From Caballeronia hypogeia (GTDB lineage Bacteria > Pseudomonadota > Gammaproteobacteria > Burkholderiales > Burkholderiaceae), in contig NZ_FCOA02000002.1 in the NCBI RefSeq assembly GCF_001544875.2, positions 124,001 to 188,000 on the forward strand: a stretch of DNA of 64,000 nucleotides, written 5' to 3'. Shown here piece by piece: positions 45,858-54,912 of the stretch (position 1 is the stretch's first letter; every line of letters begins with the position of its first letter). Both the position numbers and the translations under genes were made by a program. The notes beneath the pieces are model-generated. The model saw nothing but the letters and a program-made list of their open reading frames with translations. It had not been told where the DNA came from and did no database searches.

Positions 45858-46421
45858 TCATTGTTCAGACCGCGCGCGATCTCCATGAGCCGGCAGCATG
45901 CGCCTCAGGGTTCCATCGCCCAGCACGAACTGATGGAACAGCGCCGCCGCGACATGCAGGCCGACGAGCGCGAGCAGCACCCACGCGAAGTTGCGATGCC
46001 AGTCGCCGAGCGCGTGTCCGATGGACGATCCGGCACGCGACAGCGGCGGCATCGGCACGCCCAGCAAGGTCACGGACCAGTCGCGCGACGACGCGTTCGC
46101 CCAGCCCATCAACGGCACCGCTATCAGCAATGCATACAGCAATGCGTGCGTGAAGCGAGCCAGCGTGCGCAAGGCGGACGGCAACGTGTCGGGCTCGGGC
46201 GGCGCGCCATGCACGCCGCGCCAGACCAGACGCACGACCAGGAGCAACACGATCACCATGCCGACGCCGAGATGCCACGCAATCAGTCCGACGGGCTTCG
46301 TGTCGCGATGCACGTCCGGCATGGTCCAGGCGAGCACATATTGGATGAGCAAAAGCAGGGCGGTGAGCCAGTGGAACGCGCGGGCGGGCGCGTTATAGAC
46401 GAACGACGGTTCGTTTCGCAT
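45858..46421 (-). CDS. Cytochrome b561
   Basis: 187 residues from the ATG at 46421, which has CGGAGAAA upstream. Four helices carrying conserved haem-ligand histidines: RAFHWLTALLL, LIAWHLGVGM, RFTHALLYALL, WHRNFAWVLLALVGLHVAAALFHQ. Prokaryotic cytochrome b561 is a diheme inner-membrane electron carrier, thought to move electrons between the quinone pool and periplasmic acceptors such as superoxide (CybB). Confidence 0.9.
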   Translation of the reverse strand: MRNEPSFVYNAPARAFHWLTALLLLIQYVLAWTMPDVHRDTKPVGLIAWHLGVGMVIVLLLVVRLVWRGVHGAPPEPDTLPSALRTLARFTHALLYALLIAVPLMGWANASSRDWSVTLLGVPMPPLSRAGSSIGHALGDWHRNFAWVLLALVGLHVAAALFHQFVLGDGTLRRMLPAHGDRARSEQ

Positions 46422-46503
46422 GGAACGGTTTCTCCGATGAGACGAAGCTCGGAACAAAAAAGATGAATCATCGGAGAAGAATCTTATCGGAAGCTTAGGG
46501 AAC

Positions 46504-47505
46504 TCAAGAAAGCGCGCTGTCGATATCGACGACGATCTTGCCGCGCGCCGTCCCGTCCTGCAGTGCTTCATAAGCACGCTCCGCGTCGCGAAGGTCGAAG
46601 CGACGCGCATCGACGCGCGGTGCGAGCTTGCCTGCTTCGGCGAGTCGCGTGGCTTCGCGCAACATCTGGCCATGGTGAGCGCGATGTTGTCCGGTCAACA
46701 GCGGATGCAAGGTGAACACGCCCGAATAGCTCGCTTCGCGAAACGACAGTGGCGCGAGCGCGTGCGTGCCCCATCCCAACGCGCTGACAACGTGGCCGAA
46801 GTGCGTTACTGCCGCGAACGAGGCATCGAGCGAAGCGCCGCCCGCCGTATCGACGACGAGATCGAAGCCCGATCCATCCGTGTGCATGGCGACGTATTGC
46901 TCGACGGTCATCGTGCGGTAGTCGATTGCCGTCGCGCCGAGGCTTTCGACGTAGGCATGATCCTTCTTGCTCGCGGTTGCGAAGACGTGCGCGCCGGTTG
47001 CAAGCGCGAGTTGCACCGATATGTGACCGACACCACCTGCGCCGCCTTGCACGAGCACGGTTTGTCCGGCCCGCAGATGCGCGCGATCGACGATCCCCGC
47101 AAATGACGTGATGAACGCGAGCGGCAGCGCGGCGGCATCGCGCAACGAGAGGTTCGCTGGCTTGTGCGCGAGCAGCGCGGCATCGACCGATGCATATTGC
47201 GCGAGCGAGCCCTGGATGCCGCCGACGCCGCCCGTCATGCCATAAACGGCATCGCCCGGCTTGAACGTATCGACGCCGGCGCCGACCGCTTCGACGATGC
47301 CCGACATATCGATGCCGAGCACGAGCGGCAGAGGATGCTTCGCATGAGCCGCCGCGCCTGCGCGAATCTTCGCGTCGAGCGGATTGAGCCCGCTGGCGGC
47401 GATGCGCACGAGCACTTCTCCCGCGCGAGGCTCGGGACGCGCAAGCTCGGTAAGTTCGAGCGGACCATTGTGATGATGGAGAACGAGTGCTTGCATCGTG
47501 GACAT
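46504..47505 (-). CDS. Zinc-less quinone oxidoreductase-like MDR protein (NADP-dependent)
   Basis: 333 residues, medium-chain reductase without zinc cysteines. SGLNPLDAKIRAG, VLGIDMSGIVEAVGAGV, Rossmann VLVQGGAGGVGHISVQLALATGA and KIVVDID at the end are typical of NADPH:quinone reductase / zeta-crystallin proteins, which reduce quinones or enones. Divergent from a LysR regulator that probably controls it. Confidence 0.87.
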   Translation of the reverse strand: MSTMQALVLHHHNGPLELTELARPEPRAGEVLVRIAASGLNPLDAKIRAGAAAHAKHPLPLVLGIDMSGIVEAVGAGVDTFKPGDAVYGMTGGVGGIQGSLAQYASVDAALLAHKPANLSLRDAAALPLAFITSFAGIVDRAHLRAGQTVLVQGGAGGVGHISVQLALATGAHVFATASKKDHAYVESLGATAIDYRTMTVEQYVAMHTDGSGFDLVVDTAGGASLDASFAAVTHFGHVVSALGWGTHALAPLSFREASYSGVFTLHPLLTGQHRAHHGQMLREATRLAEAGKLAPRVDARRFDLRDAERAYEALQDGTARGKIVVDIDSALS

Positions 47506-47605
47506 GGAAGGCTCCTGAGCGGTTGATGACGGGATTCGATGCGCTCATACTCGGTCATGCACGTCGGCATGTAAATCCACATAACTGCACGATGGTCATA
47601 CAAAA

Positions 47606-48475
47606 ATGAATGGGGCGAATCCGGACTGGAGCGATGTGCGCATCTTCCTCGCGATCGCGCGAAGCGGCACGCTGGGCGCGGCCGCGCGAGCCATTGGCCA
47701 GACGCAGCCGACGATGGGCCGGCGTTTGCGCGCGCTCGAAGAGGCGTTGGGCCACACGCTGTTCCAGCGCACCAGCGACGGCTTCGTACTGACTGACGAA
47801 GGCGCCGCCGTGCTTTCGTATGCCGAGCGCATGGAGGAAGAAGCGCTCGGCTTCACGCGCGCACTCGCCGGTCAGGACGCGAAGCTGACGGGATTGCTGC
47901 GCGTTTCATCGTCGGACTGGTTTGGCGTGCATGTGCTCACGCCGGTATTCGCGCGCTTTCTCGCGAAGCATCCGGAGGTATCGATCGAACTCGTCACCGA
48001 TGCGCGACGCTATAACCTCGCGCGGCGCGAGGCCGATCTCGTGTTTCGCATCACACCGTTCGACGAACCGGACGTCGTCCAGCGCAAGCTCTTGCATATG
48101 GATTACGCCTTGTATGGACGTGCGGGACGTGCGCAACCCGGCGCGGGAGATGGACAAGGGCTCACGCTCATCAGCATGGACGCCGCATTCGATCACCTGC
48201 CCGATGTGCTGTGGGTCAAGCGCATGCTGCCCCGAGCCCGAATCGCTTTTGGCAGCAACAATCGCGACGCGCAGGCGCAGATGTGCGCGCAAGGCGTCGG
48301 CTTTGCTGTCCTGCCTTGCCCATTGGGCGACGCCGACGCGCGCCTGCAACGCTTCGACCTTGGCGAGACGCCGCCAGGGCGCGACGTGTGGCTCGGCTAT
48401 CACCGCGATCTCAAACGCGTCGCGCGATTGCGTGCCTTGCTGGAAGAAACCTTCTCGGCATTGAGCGCGGAATAG
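47606..48475 (+). CDS. LysR-family transcriptional regulator
   Basis: 289 residues. N-terminal HTH (WSDVRIFLAIARSGTLGAAARAIGQTQPTMGRRLRALEEALGHTLFQRTSDGFVLT) followed by an effector-binding domain (GLLRVSSSDWFGVHVLTPVFARFLAKHPEVSIELVTD). Divergent from the quinone oxidoreductase-like gene across 100 bp, the standard LysR arrangement. Confidence 0.92.
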   Translation: MNGANPDWSDVRIFLAIARSGTLGAAARAIGQTQPTMGRRLRALEEALGHTLFQRTSDGFVLTDEGAAVLSYAERMEEEALGFTRALAGQDAKLTGLLRVSSSDWFGVHVLTPVFARFLAKHPEVSIELVTDARRYNLARREADLVFRITPFDEPDVVQRKLLHMDYALYGRAGRAQPGAGDGQGLTLISMDAAFDHLPDVLWVKRMLPRARIAFGSNNRDAQAQMCAQGVGFAVLPCPLGDADARLQRFDLGETPPGRDVWLGYHRDLKRVARLRALLEETFSALSAE

Positions 48476-48491
48476 GTATCAAAGAGCGGCT

Positions 48492-48540
48492 AGACGGATA
48501 AATGCGCAAACAGCCTGAGGCTGCAACTAACCGTCTTTTT
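48492..48540 (+). terminator. Candidate terminator after the LysR gene
   Basis: AGACGG at 48492 pairs with CCGTCT at 48531, enclosing a second stem CAGCC-TGA-GGCTG, and is followed by a run of Ts. The rest of the 367-bp gap to the next gene has no gene; TACAAT at 48714-48719 may be a -10 for the iorA-like operon. Confidence 0.5.
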
Positions 48541-48842
48541 CTTATCACCTCTTTAAATCAGGACATCGCGAATCCAAATCTAGTCGGCCGAAGCAATCAG
48601 AACCGCGCTGCACTCGGAGCCATTCAGAGCTTTAGGCAACGCGCCAATATGGATCGAATAACAAAGCGATCCATAAGCACGGCGTCATTCAAGCTCGATT
48701 TTTAAAGCGGGGCTACAATCCCGATGCCTTATCCGCGCCCATTCTGCGCGCAGTTATCGTTCTATCCGCAAGCCGATTGCAGCCCCGCGCAGTTGGCGCC
48801 TTTGCGTTATCCGCGAAAACCATCTACAAGCCGGAGCCGCTC

Positions 48843-49298
48843 ATGACCACGCTTTCCATCAACGGTCAGAACCATACTATCGATGCGCCGCCCGACATGC
48901 CATTGCTTTGGGTATTGCGCGATATCGTCGGCCTTACCGGCACCAAATTCGGCTGCGGCATCGCGCAATGCGGCGCATGCACTGTCCATCTCGACGGCGC
49001 CGCCGTTCGTTCATGCGTATTGCCCGTTGCGGCTGTCGGCGATCGAAAAATCACGACCATCGAAGCTATCGGCGCTACGCCATCAGGAAAGAAAGTGCAG
49101 GAAGCATGGCGTCAACTCGATGTCGTGCAGTGCGGCTACTGTCAGTCCGGGCAAGTGATGTCCGCAGCCGCTTTGCTCGCGACCGTGCCGGCTCCGACCG
49201 ACTCCGACATCGATGCAGCAATGGCGGGCAACATATGCCGCTGTGGCACCTATCACCGCATTCGCGCCGCCATCAAGCAGGCCGCGAAGGAGGCGTGA
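48843..49298 (+). CDS. Molybdenum hydroxylase 2Fe-2S subunit (IorA-type)
   Basis: 151 residues from the ATG at 48843. Two [2Fe-2S] sites: [15 protein letters not shown] with a further Cys in VRSCVLP (plant-type cluster) and CGYCQSGQ plus [10 protein letters not shown] (C-terminal cluster). It passes electrons from the molybdenum subunit. First gene of an operon with the large subunit and a cytochrome c. Confidence 0.93.
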   Translation: MTTLSINGQNHTIDAPPDMPLLWVLRDIVGLTGTKFGCGIAQCGACTVHLDGAAVRSCVLPVAAVGDRKITTIEAIGATPSGKKVQEAWRQLDVVQCGYCQSGQVMSAAALLATVPAPTDSDIDAAMAGNICRCGTYHRIRAAIKQAAKEA

Positions 49299-49299
49299 C

Positions 49300-51534
49300 A
49301 TGTCCCAGGGATTGATCGAAGCAGGACGTCATGCCGCTCGCGCGGGATTTTCGCGTCGCGCGTTTCTGAAACTCGGCGTAAGCGCGGGCGTGGCAGCGGG
49401 CGGCGGATTGCTGATCGGCTTCAGCATGCCAGCGGCGAGTCAGGACCAGCACAAGGGCACGTCGGTGATCGGCGGCGATGGCATCGAGACGCCACAGGAT
49501 GGCGTGTTCGCGCCGAATGCATTCGTGCAGATCGACAAGAGCGGCAAAGTCGTGCTCATCGTGCCCAAGGTAGAGATGGGGCAGGGCGTCTATACGGCGC
49601 TGCCCATGCTGATCGCGGAAGAACTGGATGTGCCGCTCGACAGCGTGACGCTCGCCCATGCACCCCCCAACGAGAAGCTCTTCACCGACCCGCTGTTGGG
49701 CGGCCAGTTGACCGGTGGCTCGACTTCCGTGCGCTATGCGTGGGAGCCGTTACGAAAGGCGGGCGCGGCCGCGCGCTTGATGCTCGTCGCGGCGGCCGCC
49801 CAGCAATGGCAATGCGATCCTTCATCGTGTCGCGCGCAAGGAGGCAAGGTCACGCATGAATCGGGCGATCGAAGCGCAAGTTATGGCGATCTCGCAGAGG
49901 CGGCCGCGAAGCTGCCAGTGCCGCAAGACATCAGGCTCAAGGACCCGAAGGACTTCAAGATAGTCGGCACGCCGGTGAGGCGTCTCGATTCGCCGGAGAA
50001 GATCGACGGCAGCGCGATGTTCGGCCTCGATGTGCGTCTGCCCGACATGGTGTATGCGGCGATCGTCAATTGCCCGGTGTTCGGCGGCACGCTGGCATCG
50101 GTCGACGACAGCGTTGCGAAGAAGATTCCCGGCGTACGTCAGGTCGTGAAGTTCGATAACGGCGTCGCGGTGATCGGCGATCACACATGGGCCGCGAAAC
50201 GTGGTGCATCCGCATTGCGCATTCAGTGGAACGAAGGTGCGGGCGCGAAGTTATCGACGAAGCAGATCGTCGAAGATATGGCGATTGCGTCGCAACGCAC
50301 TGGCGCGGTCGCACGCAAGGAAGGCGACGTCGACAACGCGTTCTCGAATGCGAAGACGCGTGTCGATGCGGTCTATATTCAGCCCTTGCTCGCACATGCG
50401 ACGATGGAGCCGATCAATTGCACGGTGCATGTGCGCGCCGACGCCTGCGATATCTGGCTCGGCACGCAGGTGCCCACGCGCATTCGCGACGCCGGCATGA
50501 AAGCGACCGGTCTTCCGGCGGACAAGATAACCGTGCATAACCATCTGCTCGGCGGCGGCTTCGGCAGACGGCTCGAATTCGACATGGCGACACAGGCGCT
50601 CAAGATCGGCAAGGCGCTGGGCGTGCCCGTCAAGGTGACGTGGTCGCGTGAGGAAGACATTCAGCACGACATGTATCGCCCGTGTTATTACGACAAGTTA
50701 TCGGCGGGGCTCGATGCGAATGGCAAGCCAGTGGCATGGACGCATCGCATCGTCGGTTCTTCGGTGCTTGCGCGCTTCGCGCCGCCCGCGGTCAAGAACG
50801 GCGTCGATCCGGACGCGGTCGAAGTCGCGTCCGATCTTCCCTACGACCTGCCGAATCAGCTCATCGATTACGTGCGTCTCGAACCGCATGACGTGCCGAC
50901 CGCTTTCTGGCGCGGTGTCGGTCCGACACGCGGAACCTTCGTCGTGGAGAGCTTCATCGACGAACTCGCGATACAGGCCAAAGCCGATCCGGTCCAGTAC
51001 CGGCGCGATCTGCTCGGCAAATCGCCGCGCGCGCGCAATGTGCTCGACGTCGCGACGCAGGCGGCGAATTGGGGAAAGCAAAGCGTGCCGCAAGGTCAGG
51101 GACGCGGCGTATCGGTGATGCACGCATTCGGCAGCTTCTTTGCAATCGTCGCGGATGTGGCCGTCGACAAGGACGGTTCGGTGGAAGTGAATCGCATCGT
51201 GTGCGCGGTGGATTGCGGCATGGTCGTCAATCCGAATACCGTCGAAGCGCAGGTCCAAGGCGGCATTCTGTTTGGCATCACGGCGGCGCTGTACAGCGAA
51301 ATCACGATCAAGGACGGTCGCGTCGAGCAAAGCAATTTCACCGATTACCGCATGTTGCGCATTCACGAAACGCCGCCGGTCGAAGTGCATATCGTCAAGA
51401 GCACCGAAGCGCCGGGCGGGATCGGCGAGCCGGGCACGGCAGCGCTCGCGCCTGCCATCACGAATGCGATTTTCGCGGCGACGGGCAAGCGCCTGAGGCA
51501 ATTACCGGTCGGCGATCAACTGCGCAACGCTTGA
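49300..51534 (+). CDS. Molybdopterin-binding subunit of a periplasmic aldehyde/isoquinoline-type oxidoreductase (IorB-like)
   Basis: 744 residues. A twin-arginine signal (FSRRAFLKLGVSAG) sends it, with the small subunit, to the periplasm. Xanthine-dehydrogenase family large subunit: VEMGQGVYTALPMLIAEEL, GGSTSVRYAWEP, HATMEPINCTV, GGGFGRRLEFD, WRGVGPT and, near the end, the active-site Glu in PGGIGEPGTAALAPAI. Without a FAD subunit, electrons go to the linked cytochrome c. Substrates of relatives include isoquinoline and aldehydes; the one here is unknown. The start overlaps the Shine-Dalgarno region within the preceding gene (1-bp gap). Confidence 0.92.
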   Translation: MSQGLIEAGRHAARAGFSRRAFLKLGVSAGVAAGGGLLIGFSMPAASQDQHKGTSVIGGDGIETPQDGVFAPNAFVQIDKSGKVVLIVPKVEMGQGVYTALPMLIAEELDVPLDSVTLAHAPPNEKLFTDPLLGGQLTGGSTSVRYAWEPLRKAGAAARLMLVAAAAQQWQCDPSSCRAQGGKVTHESGDRSASYGDLAEAAAKLPVPQDIRLKDPKDFKIVGTPVRRLDSPEKIDGSAMFGLDVRLPDMVYAAIVNCPVFGGTLASVDDSVAKKIPGVRQVVKFDNGVAVIGDHTWAAKRGASALRIQWNEGAGAKLSTKQIVEDMAIASQRTGAVARKEGDVDNAFSNAKTRVDAVYIQPLLAHATMEPINCTVHVRADACDIWLGTQVPTRIRDAGMKATGLPADKITVHNHLLGGGFGRRLEFDMATQALKIGKALGVPVKVTWSREEDIQHDMYRPCYYDKLSAGLDANGKPVAWTHRIVGSSVLARFAPPAVKNGVDPDAVEVASDLPYDLPNQLIDYVRLEPHDVPTAFWRGVGPTRGTFVVESFIDELAIQAKADPVQYRRDLLGKSPRARNVLDVATQAANWGKQSVPQGQGRGVSVMHAFGSFFAIVADVAVDKDGSVEVNRIVCAVDCGMVVNPNTVEAQVQGGILFGITAALYSEITIKDGRVEQSNFTDYRMLRIHETPPVEVHIVKSTEAPGGIGEPGTAALAPAITNAIFAATGKRLRQLPVGDQLRNA

Positions 51535-51544
51535 GGAGGTCGTC

Positions 51545-52837
51545 ATGAAAAACGCATTCAAGCCTCGCTTTTCGGCATTGCTTGCCGCAGGTCTGATGGC
51601 CGGCGCGGTGATGTCCGCGCACGCAGCCGACGATGCACTCGTCGCGCGCGGCGCCTATCTCGCGAAGGCGGGCGATTGCGTCGCGTGTCATTCGGCGCCG
51701 CGTGGCAAGCCTCTCGCAGGCGGCTTGCCGATGATGACGCCGCTTGGCGCGATCTACGCGACCAACATCACGCCCGATGTCGAAACCGGCATCGGGCGTT
51801 ATACGGAAGAGGATTTCGCGCGGGCGTTGCGCTCAGGCGTGGCGAAAGACGGGCATAACCTTTATCCGGCTATGCCTTACCCGTCCTACGCAAAGATCAA
51901 TGACGACGACATGCATGCGTTGTATGCGTATTTCATGCATGGCGTCGCATCCGTGAAGCAGGTCAATCGCGAACCCGATATCAAATGGCCGCTCAACATG
52001 CGTTGGCCATTGAAGCTATGGAATGTCGTCTTTCTGGACAAGGGGCCGTATAACAGCAAGCCCGGCAAGGATGTCGCCTGGAATCGCGGCGCTTATCTGA
52101 TTCAGGGGCTCGGGCACTGCGGATCGTGTCACACGCCGCGCGGCATCGCGTTTCAGGAGAAAGGGCTGGACGAAAGCAGCAGCGCTTATCTGACCGGTGG
52201 TCTCCTCGATAACTGGTTCGCATCGAATCTGACAGGTGAGCACAATACAGGTCTCGGGCGCTGGTCCGAGCAGGATATCGCGACCTTTCTCAAGACCGGC
52301 GCGAACGCTCATGCATCGGCATTCGGCTCGATGACGAGCGTCATCAACAACAGCACACAGGAACTCAGCGACGCCGATATCGCCGCGATGGCGCGTTACC
52401 TGAAATCCTTGCCCGCATCCGGCGACAACGGCAATGGCGGGGCGGCGTATTCGTATGATGCTAAAGCGACGAAGGTCTCACTCACACGCCCGGCCGCTAC
52501 CGATTCGGGCGCACGCGTCTACACGGCGTATTGCATGCACTGCCATGGCGTGGACGGCCGTGGATTCGCGCCCATGCTCGCGCCGCTGGCGGGCAATCCG
52601 AACGTGCTGGAAAAGGATGCAACGTCGCTCATCAACGTTACGCTGAACGGAACGGGCGATCTCGTGATTCACGGCGTGCCCGCGCCTTATCCGATGCCGC
52701 GTTACGCGCCGGTTCTGAGCGACCAGCAGATCGCCGACGTGCTGAGCTTTATTCGCGGGGCCTGGAACAACAACACACCGGCGGTGCAACCGGACGATGT
52801 GGCCAAGTTGCGAAAGGCGACGCAGGCGGCGCGCTGA
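51545..52837 (+). CDS. Tri-heme cytochrome c (alcohol/aldehyde dehydrogenase cytochrome subunit)
   Basis: 430 residues. Signal peptide ending SAHAAD; three CxxCH haem sites: CVACHSAPRG, CGSCHTPRG and CMHCHGVDGRG. Membrane-associated electron acceptor for the upstream molybdenum enzyme, passing electrons to ubiquinone or a terminal oxidase, as in AdhB-type subunits. 10 bp after the large subunit; clearly one operon. Confidence 0.93.
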   Translation: MKNAFKPRFSALLAAGLMAGAVMSAHAADDALVARGAYLAKAGDCVACHSAPRGKPLAGGLPMMTPLGAIYATNITPDVETGIGRYTEEDFARALRSGVAKDGHNLYPAMPYPSYAKINDDDMHALYAYFMHGVASVKQVNREPDIKWPLNMRWPLKLWNVVFLDKGPYNSKPGKDVAWNRGAYLIQGLGHCGSCHTPRGIAFQEKGLDESSSAYLTGGLLDNWFASNLTGEHNTGLGRWSEQDIATFLKTGANAHASAFGSMTSVINNSTQELSDADIAAMARYLKSLPASGDNGNGGAAYSYDAKATKVSLTRPAATDSGARVYTAYCMHCHGVDGRGFAPMLAPLAGNPNVLEKDATSLINVTLNGTGDLVIHGVPAPYPMPRYAPVLSDQQIADVLSFIRGAWNNNTPAVQPDDVAKLRKATQAAR

Positions 52838-52867
52838 AGCGCATTGTTCCTGCGGCTGCCGGCGCAG

Positions 52868-53137
52868 TCAGGAAGAAAAATCCATGACGTCCAGATGAAT
52901 CGAGCTGGCGGGGTGCGCCAGAAACTTCCGGTGAACACGGGCGCTGATGCGCTCATAGCCATCGTTCAGCGCTTTGAGCAGGCGCTCGTCGCTGGCTCCG
53001 ACCGGAGCCCAGAAGCATTGCTCGAGCGCCTTGCGCGTGATATTGCATTGAATCGCCTGCTCGCGAGAAAACGCGACAAAGCTGACGGAGGCGCGGTCCG
53101 CTGAAATAGTGGCATGGATCGTGAGCTTGCTCGTCAT
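52868..53137 (-). CDS. DUF1488-like hypothetical protein
   Basis: 89 residues. VSFVAFSREQAIQCNITRKALEQCF and a C-terminal KALNDGYERISARVHRKFLAH follow the pattern of DUF1488 (beta strands, QCxI-x3-AL and a helix with ..R..I....RK). Small cytosolic protein; function unknown. The ribosome site is weak, so start may differ. Confidence 0.65.
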   Translation of the reverse strand: MTSKLTIHATISADRASVSFVAFSREQAIQCNITRKALEQCFWAPVGASDERLLKALNDGYERISARVHRKFLAHPASSIHLDVMDFSS

Positions 53138-53608
53138 GATTCGACAGGAGATTCCGGTTTGCTGGTTTTAATTGTGTCAGAAATCGGCGAGTTCGCGCAT
53201 CCCGAAACAAACGGGAAACGTGCGCAAACGGTCAAACACGGCAGATCGCGCCGGTTTCATCCGTCTGTCATATTCAAATGTTTCGATTGTATCGAACGTT
53301 CGTTCTGTTAAGACGTCTGATACACGATGCATTGGCCACGGGTGCAACTTCCGTGTCTCACGAAAGTTGCCCATCCGGTCAATCTCAGATAGCGGGTCAG
53401 CCTGACGGCAATTGCGCAATCCGACGCGGTTGTTCAATCATGACGGATAAAAATGAAACCAAAATCATGCTCAGTTGTACTACTCTAGGAACGATTATCC
53501 GAAGCGGCAGCGTCGCCCAGCGCAAGGGCGATCCATTTCCCGAAACTCCACGGCAACATCCACTCCGGCTTCTGTTGCGGCGTGCGTTGCCGACAGCAGG
53601 AGCGGAAC
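53138..53608. other. Intergenic stretch without recognised gene
   Basis: 471 bp of lower GC content between the DUF1488-like and DUF3331 genes. The open frames present lack family features. The lower GC part (about 53280-53480) could hold the DUF3331 promoter, but no clear -35/-10 pair was found. Confidence 0.45.
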
Positions 53609-54049
53609 ATGAAGCATCCATCGCTGATGGATCCCTGGAGCCGTACCCTGGCAATGCTCGACACCCGGTCGGGCCGCACGACCGAAGCGTGCGAAAAGCC
53701 CGCGTTGCTGACACGATCGCTCGTGCGTAACGTATCCGTAAAAGGCGGCTGCACAGCGCCGAACGAAGGACATTGCGTAAACATCCGCGTACTGGAGCGC
53801 CTGAGCGAGTCGACGCTCTCCTTGTCTTGGCACGATCCCACTTCCTTTAACTACTCCGAGCAAGTCTGGGCGCTTTGCACTGCCCGCAAGCGCGGAACAT
53901 GCGCGTTGAGCGGGCAGGCGATCCGGCGCGGGCAGCCGGTTTATCGGCCGAGGCGTGTCGGCAGTTCAGTGCCGCTCAATAGCGGCGCGATGATCCTGGC
54001 GCTCGCGCTGACGCCGGCCGATCAGGAAGCGGCCGTAGCAGCCGTTTGA
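53609..54049 (+). CDS. DUF3331-domain protein
   Basis: 146 residues from an ATG with AGGAGCGG upstream. The part VRVLERLSESTLSLSWHDPTSFNYSEQVWALCTARKRGTCALSGQAIRRGQPVYRPRR is the DUF3331 pattern, with CALSGxxIxxGxxVYRP as its core. DUF3331 is found almost only in Burkholderia-related genomes; function unknown, with a small Cys-containing fold. Confidence 0.85.
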   Translation: MKHPSLMDPWSRTLAMLDTRSGRTTEACEKPALLTRSLVRNVSVKGGCTAPNEGHCVNIRVLERLSESTLSLSWHDPTSFNYSEQVWALCTARKRGTCALSGQAIRRGQPVYRPRRVGSSVPLNSGAMILALALTPADQEAAVAAV

Positions 54050-54395
54050 CCGATCCTGCAAAATGACGCGGGCGCCATGCCCGCGTTCTATCGCTCGCGC
54101 GCGGCACGCTCGCTCGAGCGCGAAACTATATGGATTGCGCTGACCAGTCGATGCGCAACGTTGTCCTTGACGCCAATCGTCTGACTGGCGGTTAAATGCC
54201 ACAAGCATTCGAACCCGTGTGTGAAACGGCGCGAGCGCTAACGTCCAGCAAAAAATCGATGTATTTCGAGCACATTTATCCGCAGGACGGCTTATCCATG
54301 TGGTATTGGATATTTAACCTCTCCATGTGACAAAATGCGTGCGTTGGGAGAGAGTGTCGTCCATGTCAGGCGCGTACATCGATTCGGGAGGAACA
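54050..54395. other. Intergenic stretch upstream of the H-NS gene
   Basis: 346 bp with no recognisable gene. The AT-richer final 150 bp may carry the hns promoter; nothing more specific could be assigned. Confidence 0.4.
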
Positions 54396-54905
54396 ATGGC
54401 TACATTGGCGCAACTGGAAAGCCAGATCGAGAAACTGCAGCGCCGCGCGCAAGCATTGCGCGAAAAAGAATCGGCTGAAGTTATCGCCAGGATTGTCAGG
54501 ATGATGGACGAATGCGGCCTGACTACGGCCGATCTGCTCAAGGCTGGCCTAGCGTCGGGAAGAAAGCGGGGACGTCCGGCGGGGTCGACGAACGCACGCA
54601 GCGTGCATGTGAAAGCGGGTGGTGCGTCGAAGCTGCCGCCCAAGTATCGCGACCCTGTTTCCGGTGCAACGTGGAGTGGTCATGCGCGCCCGCCCGCATG
54701 GATCAAGGATGCGCCCGATCGTAGCGTCTATCTGATCGATGGCGCCGCAAAGCAAGACACGAGGCGAAAGCGCGCCGCATCGGCTTCACGCGCGGCAGGC
54801 GCAAAACGCGCCGCGCGCGGTACAGCCAAAAAAGCCGCCCGGCGGTCGGCGCATGTATCGACCGGAAAGACCTCACGCAAGAGCGCTGAGAGCGCTTCTG
54901 CGTGA
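54396..54905 (+). CDS. H-NS histone-family nucleoid protein with basic C-terminal tail
   Basis: 169 residues from the ATG after GGGAGG. N-terminal coiled coil for oligomerisation (LAQLESQIEKLQRRAQALREKESAEVIARIVRMM), an AT-hook-like GRKRGRPAGS, the H-NS DNA-binding core KYRDPVSGATWSGHARPPAWI, and a 55-residue Lys/Arg/Ala/Ser tail (RRKRAASASRAAGAKRAAR...) like eukaryotic histone H1. Silences AT-rich DNA. The tail is longer than in ~100-residue paralogues. Confidence 0.92.
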   Translation: MATLAQLESQIEKLQRRAQALREKESAEVIARIVRMMDECGLTTADLLKAGLASGRKRGRPAGSTNARSVHVKAGGASKLPPKYRDPVSGATWSGHARPPAWIKDAPDRSVYLIDGAAKQDTRRKRAASASRAAGAKRAARGTAKKAARRSAHVSTGKTSRKSAESASA

Positions 54906-54912
54906 TTTTTCC

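Noticed and set aside
48502..48705. 67-residue open frame after the LysR gene
   Set aside because: No ribosome site, no family features, and it starts inside a probable terminator hairpin.
53278..53730. 150-residue plus-strand open frame overlapping the DUF3331 start
   Set aside because: Composition is random and it conflicts with the clear DUF3331 gene, which has its own ribosome site.
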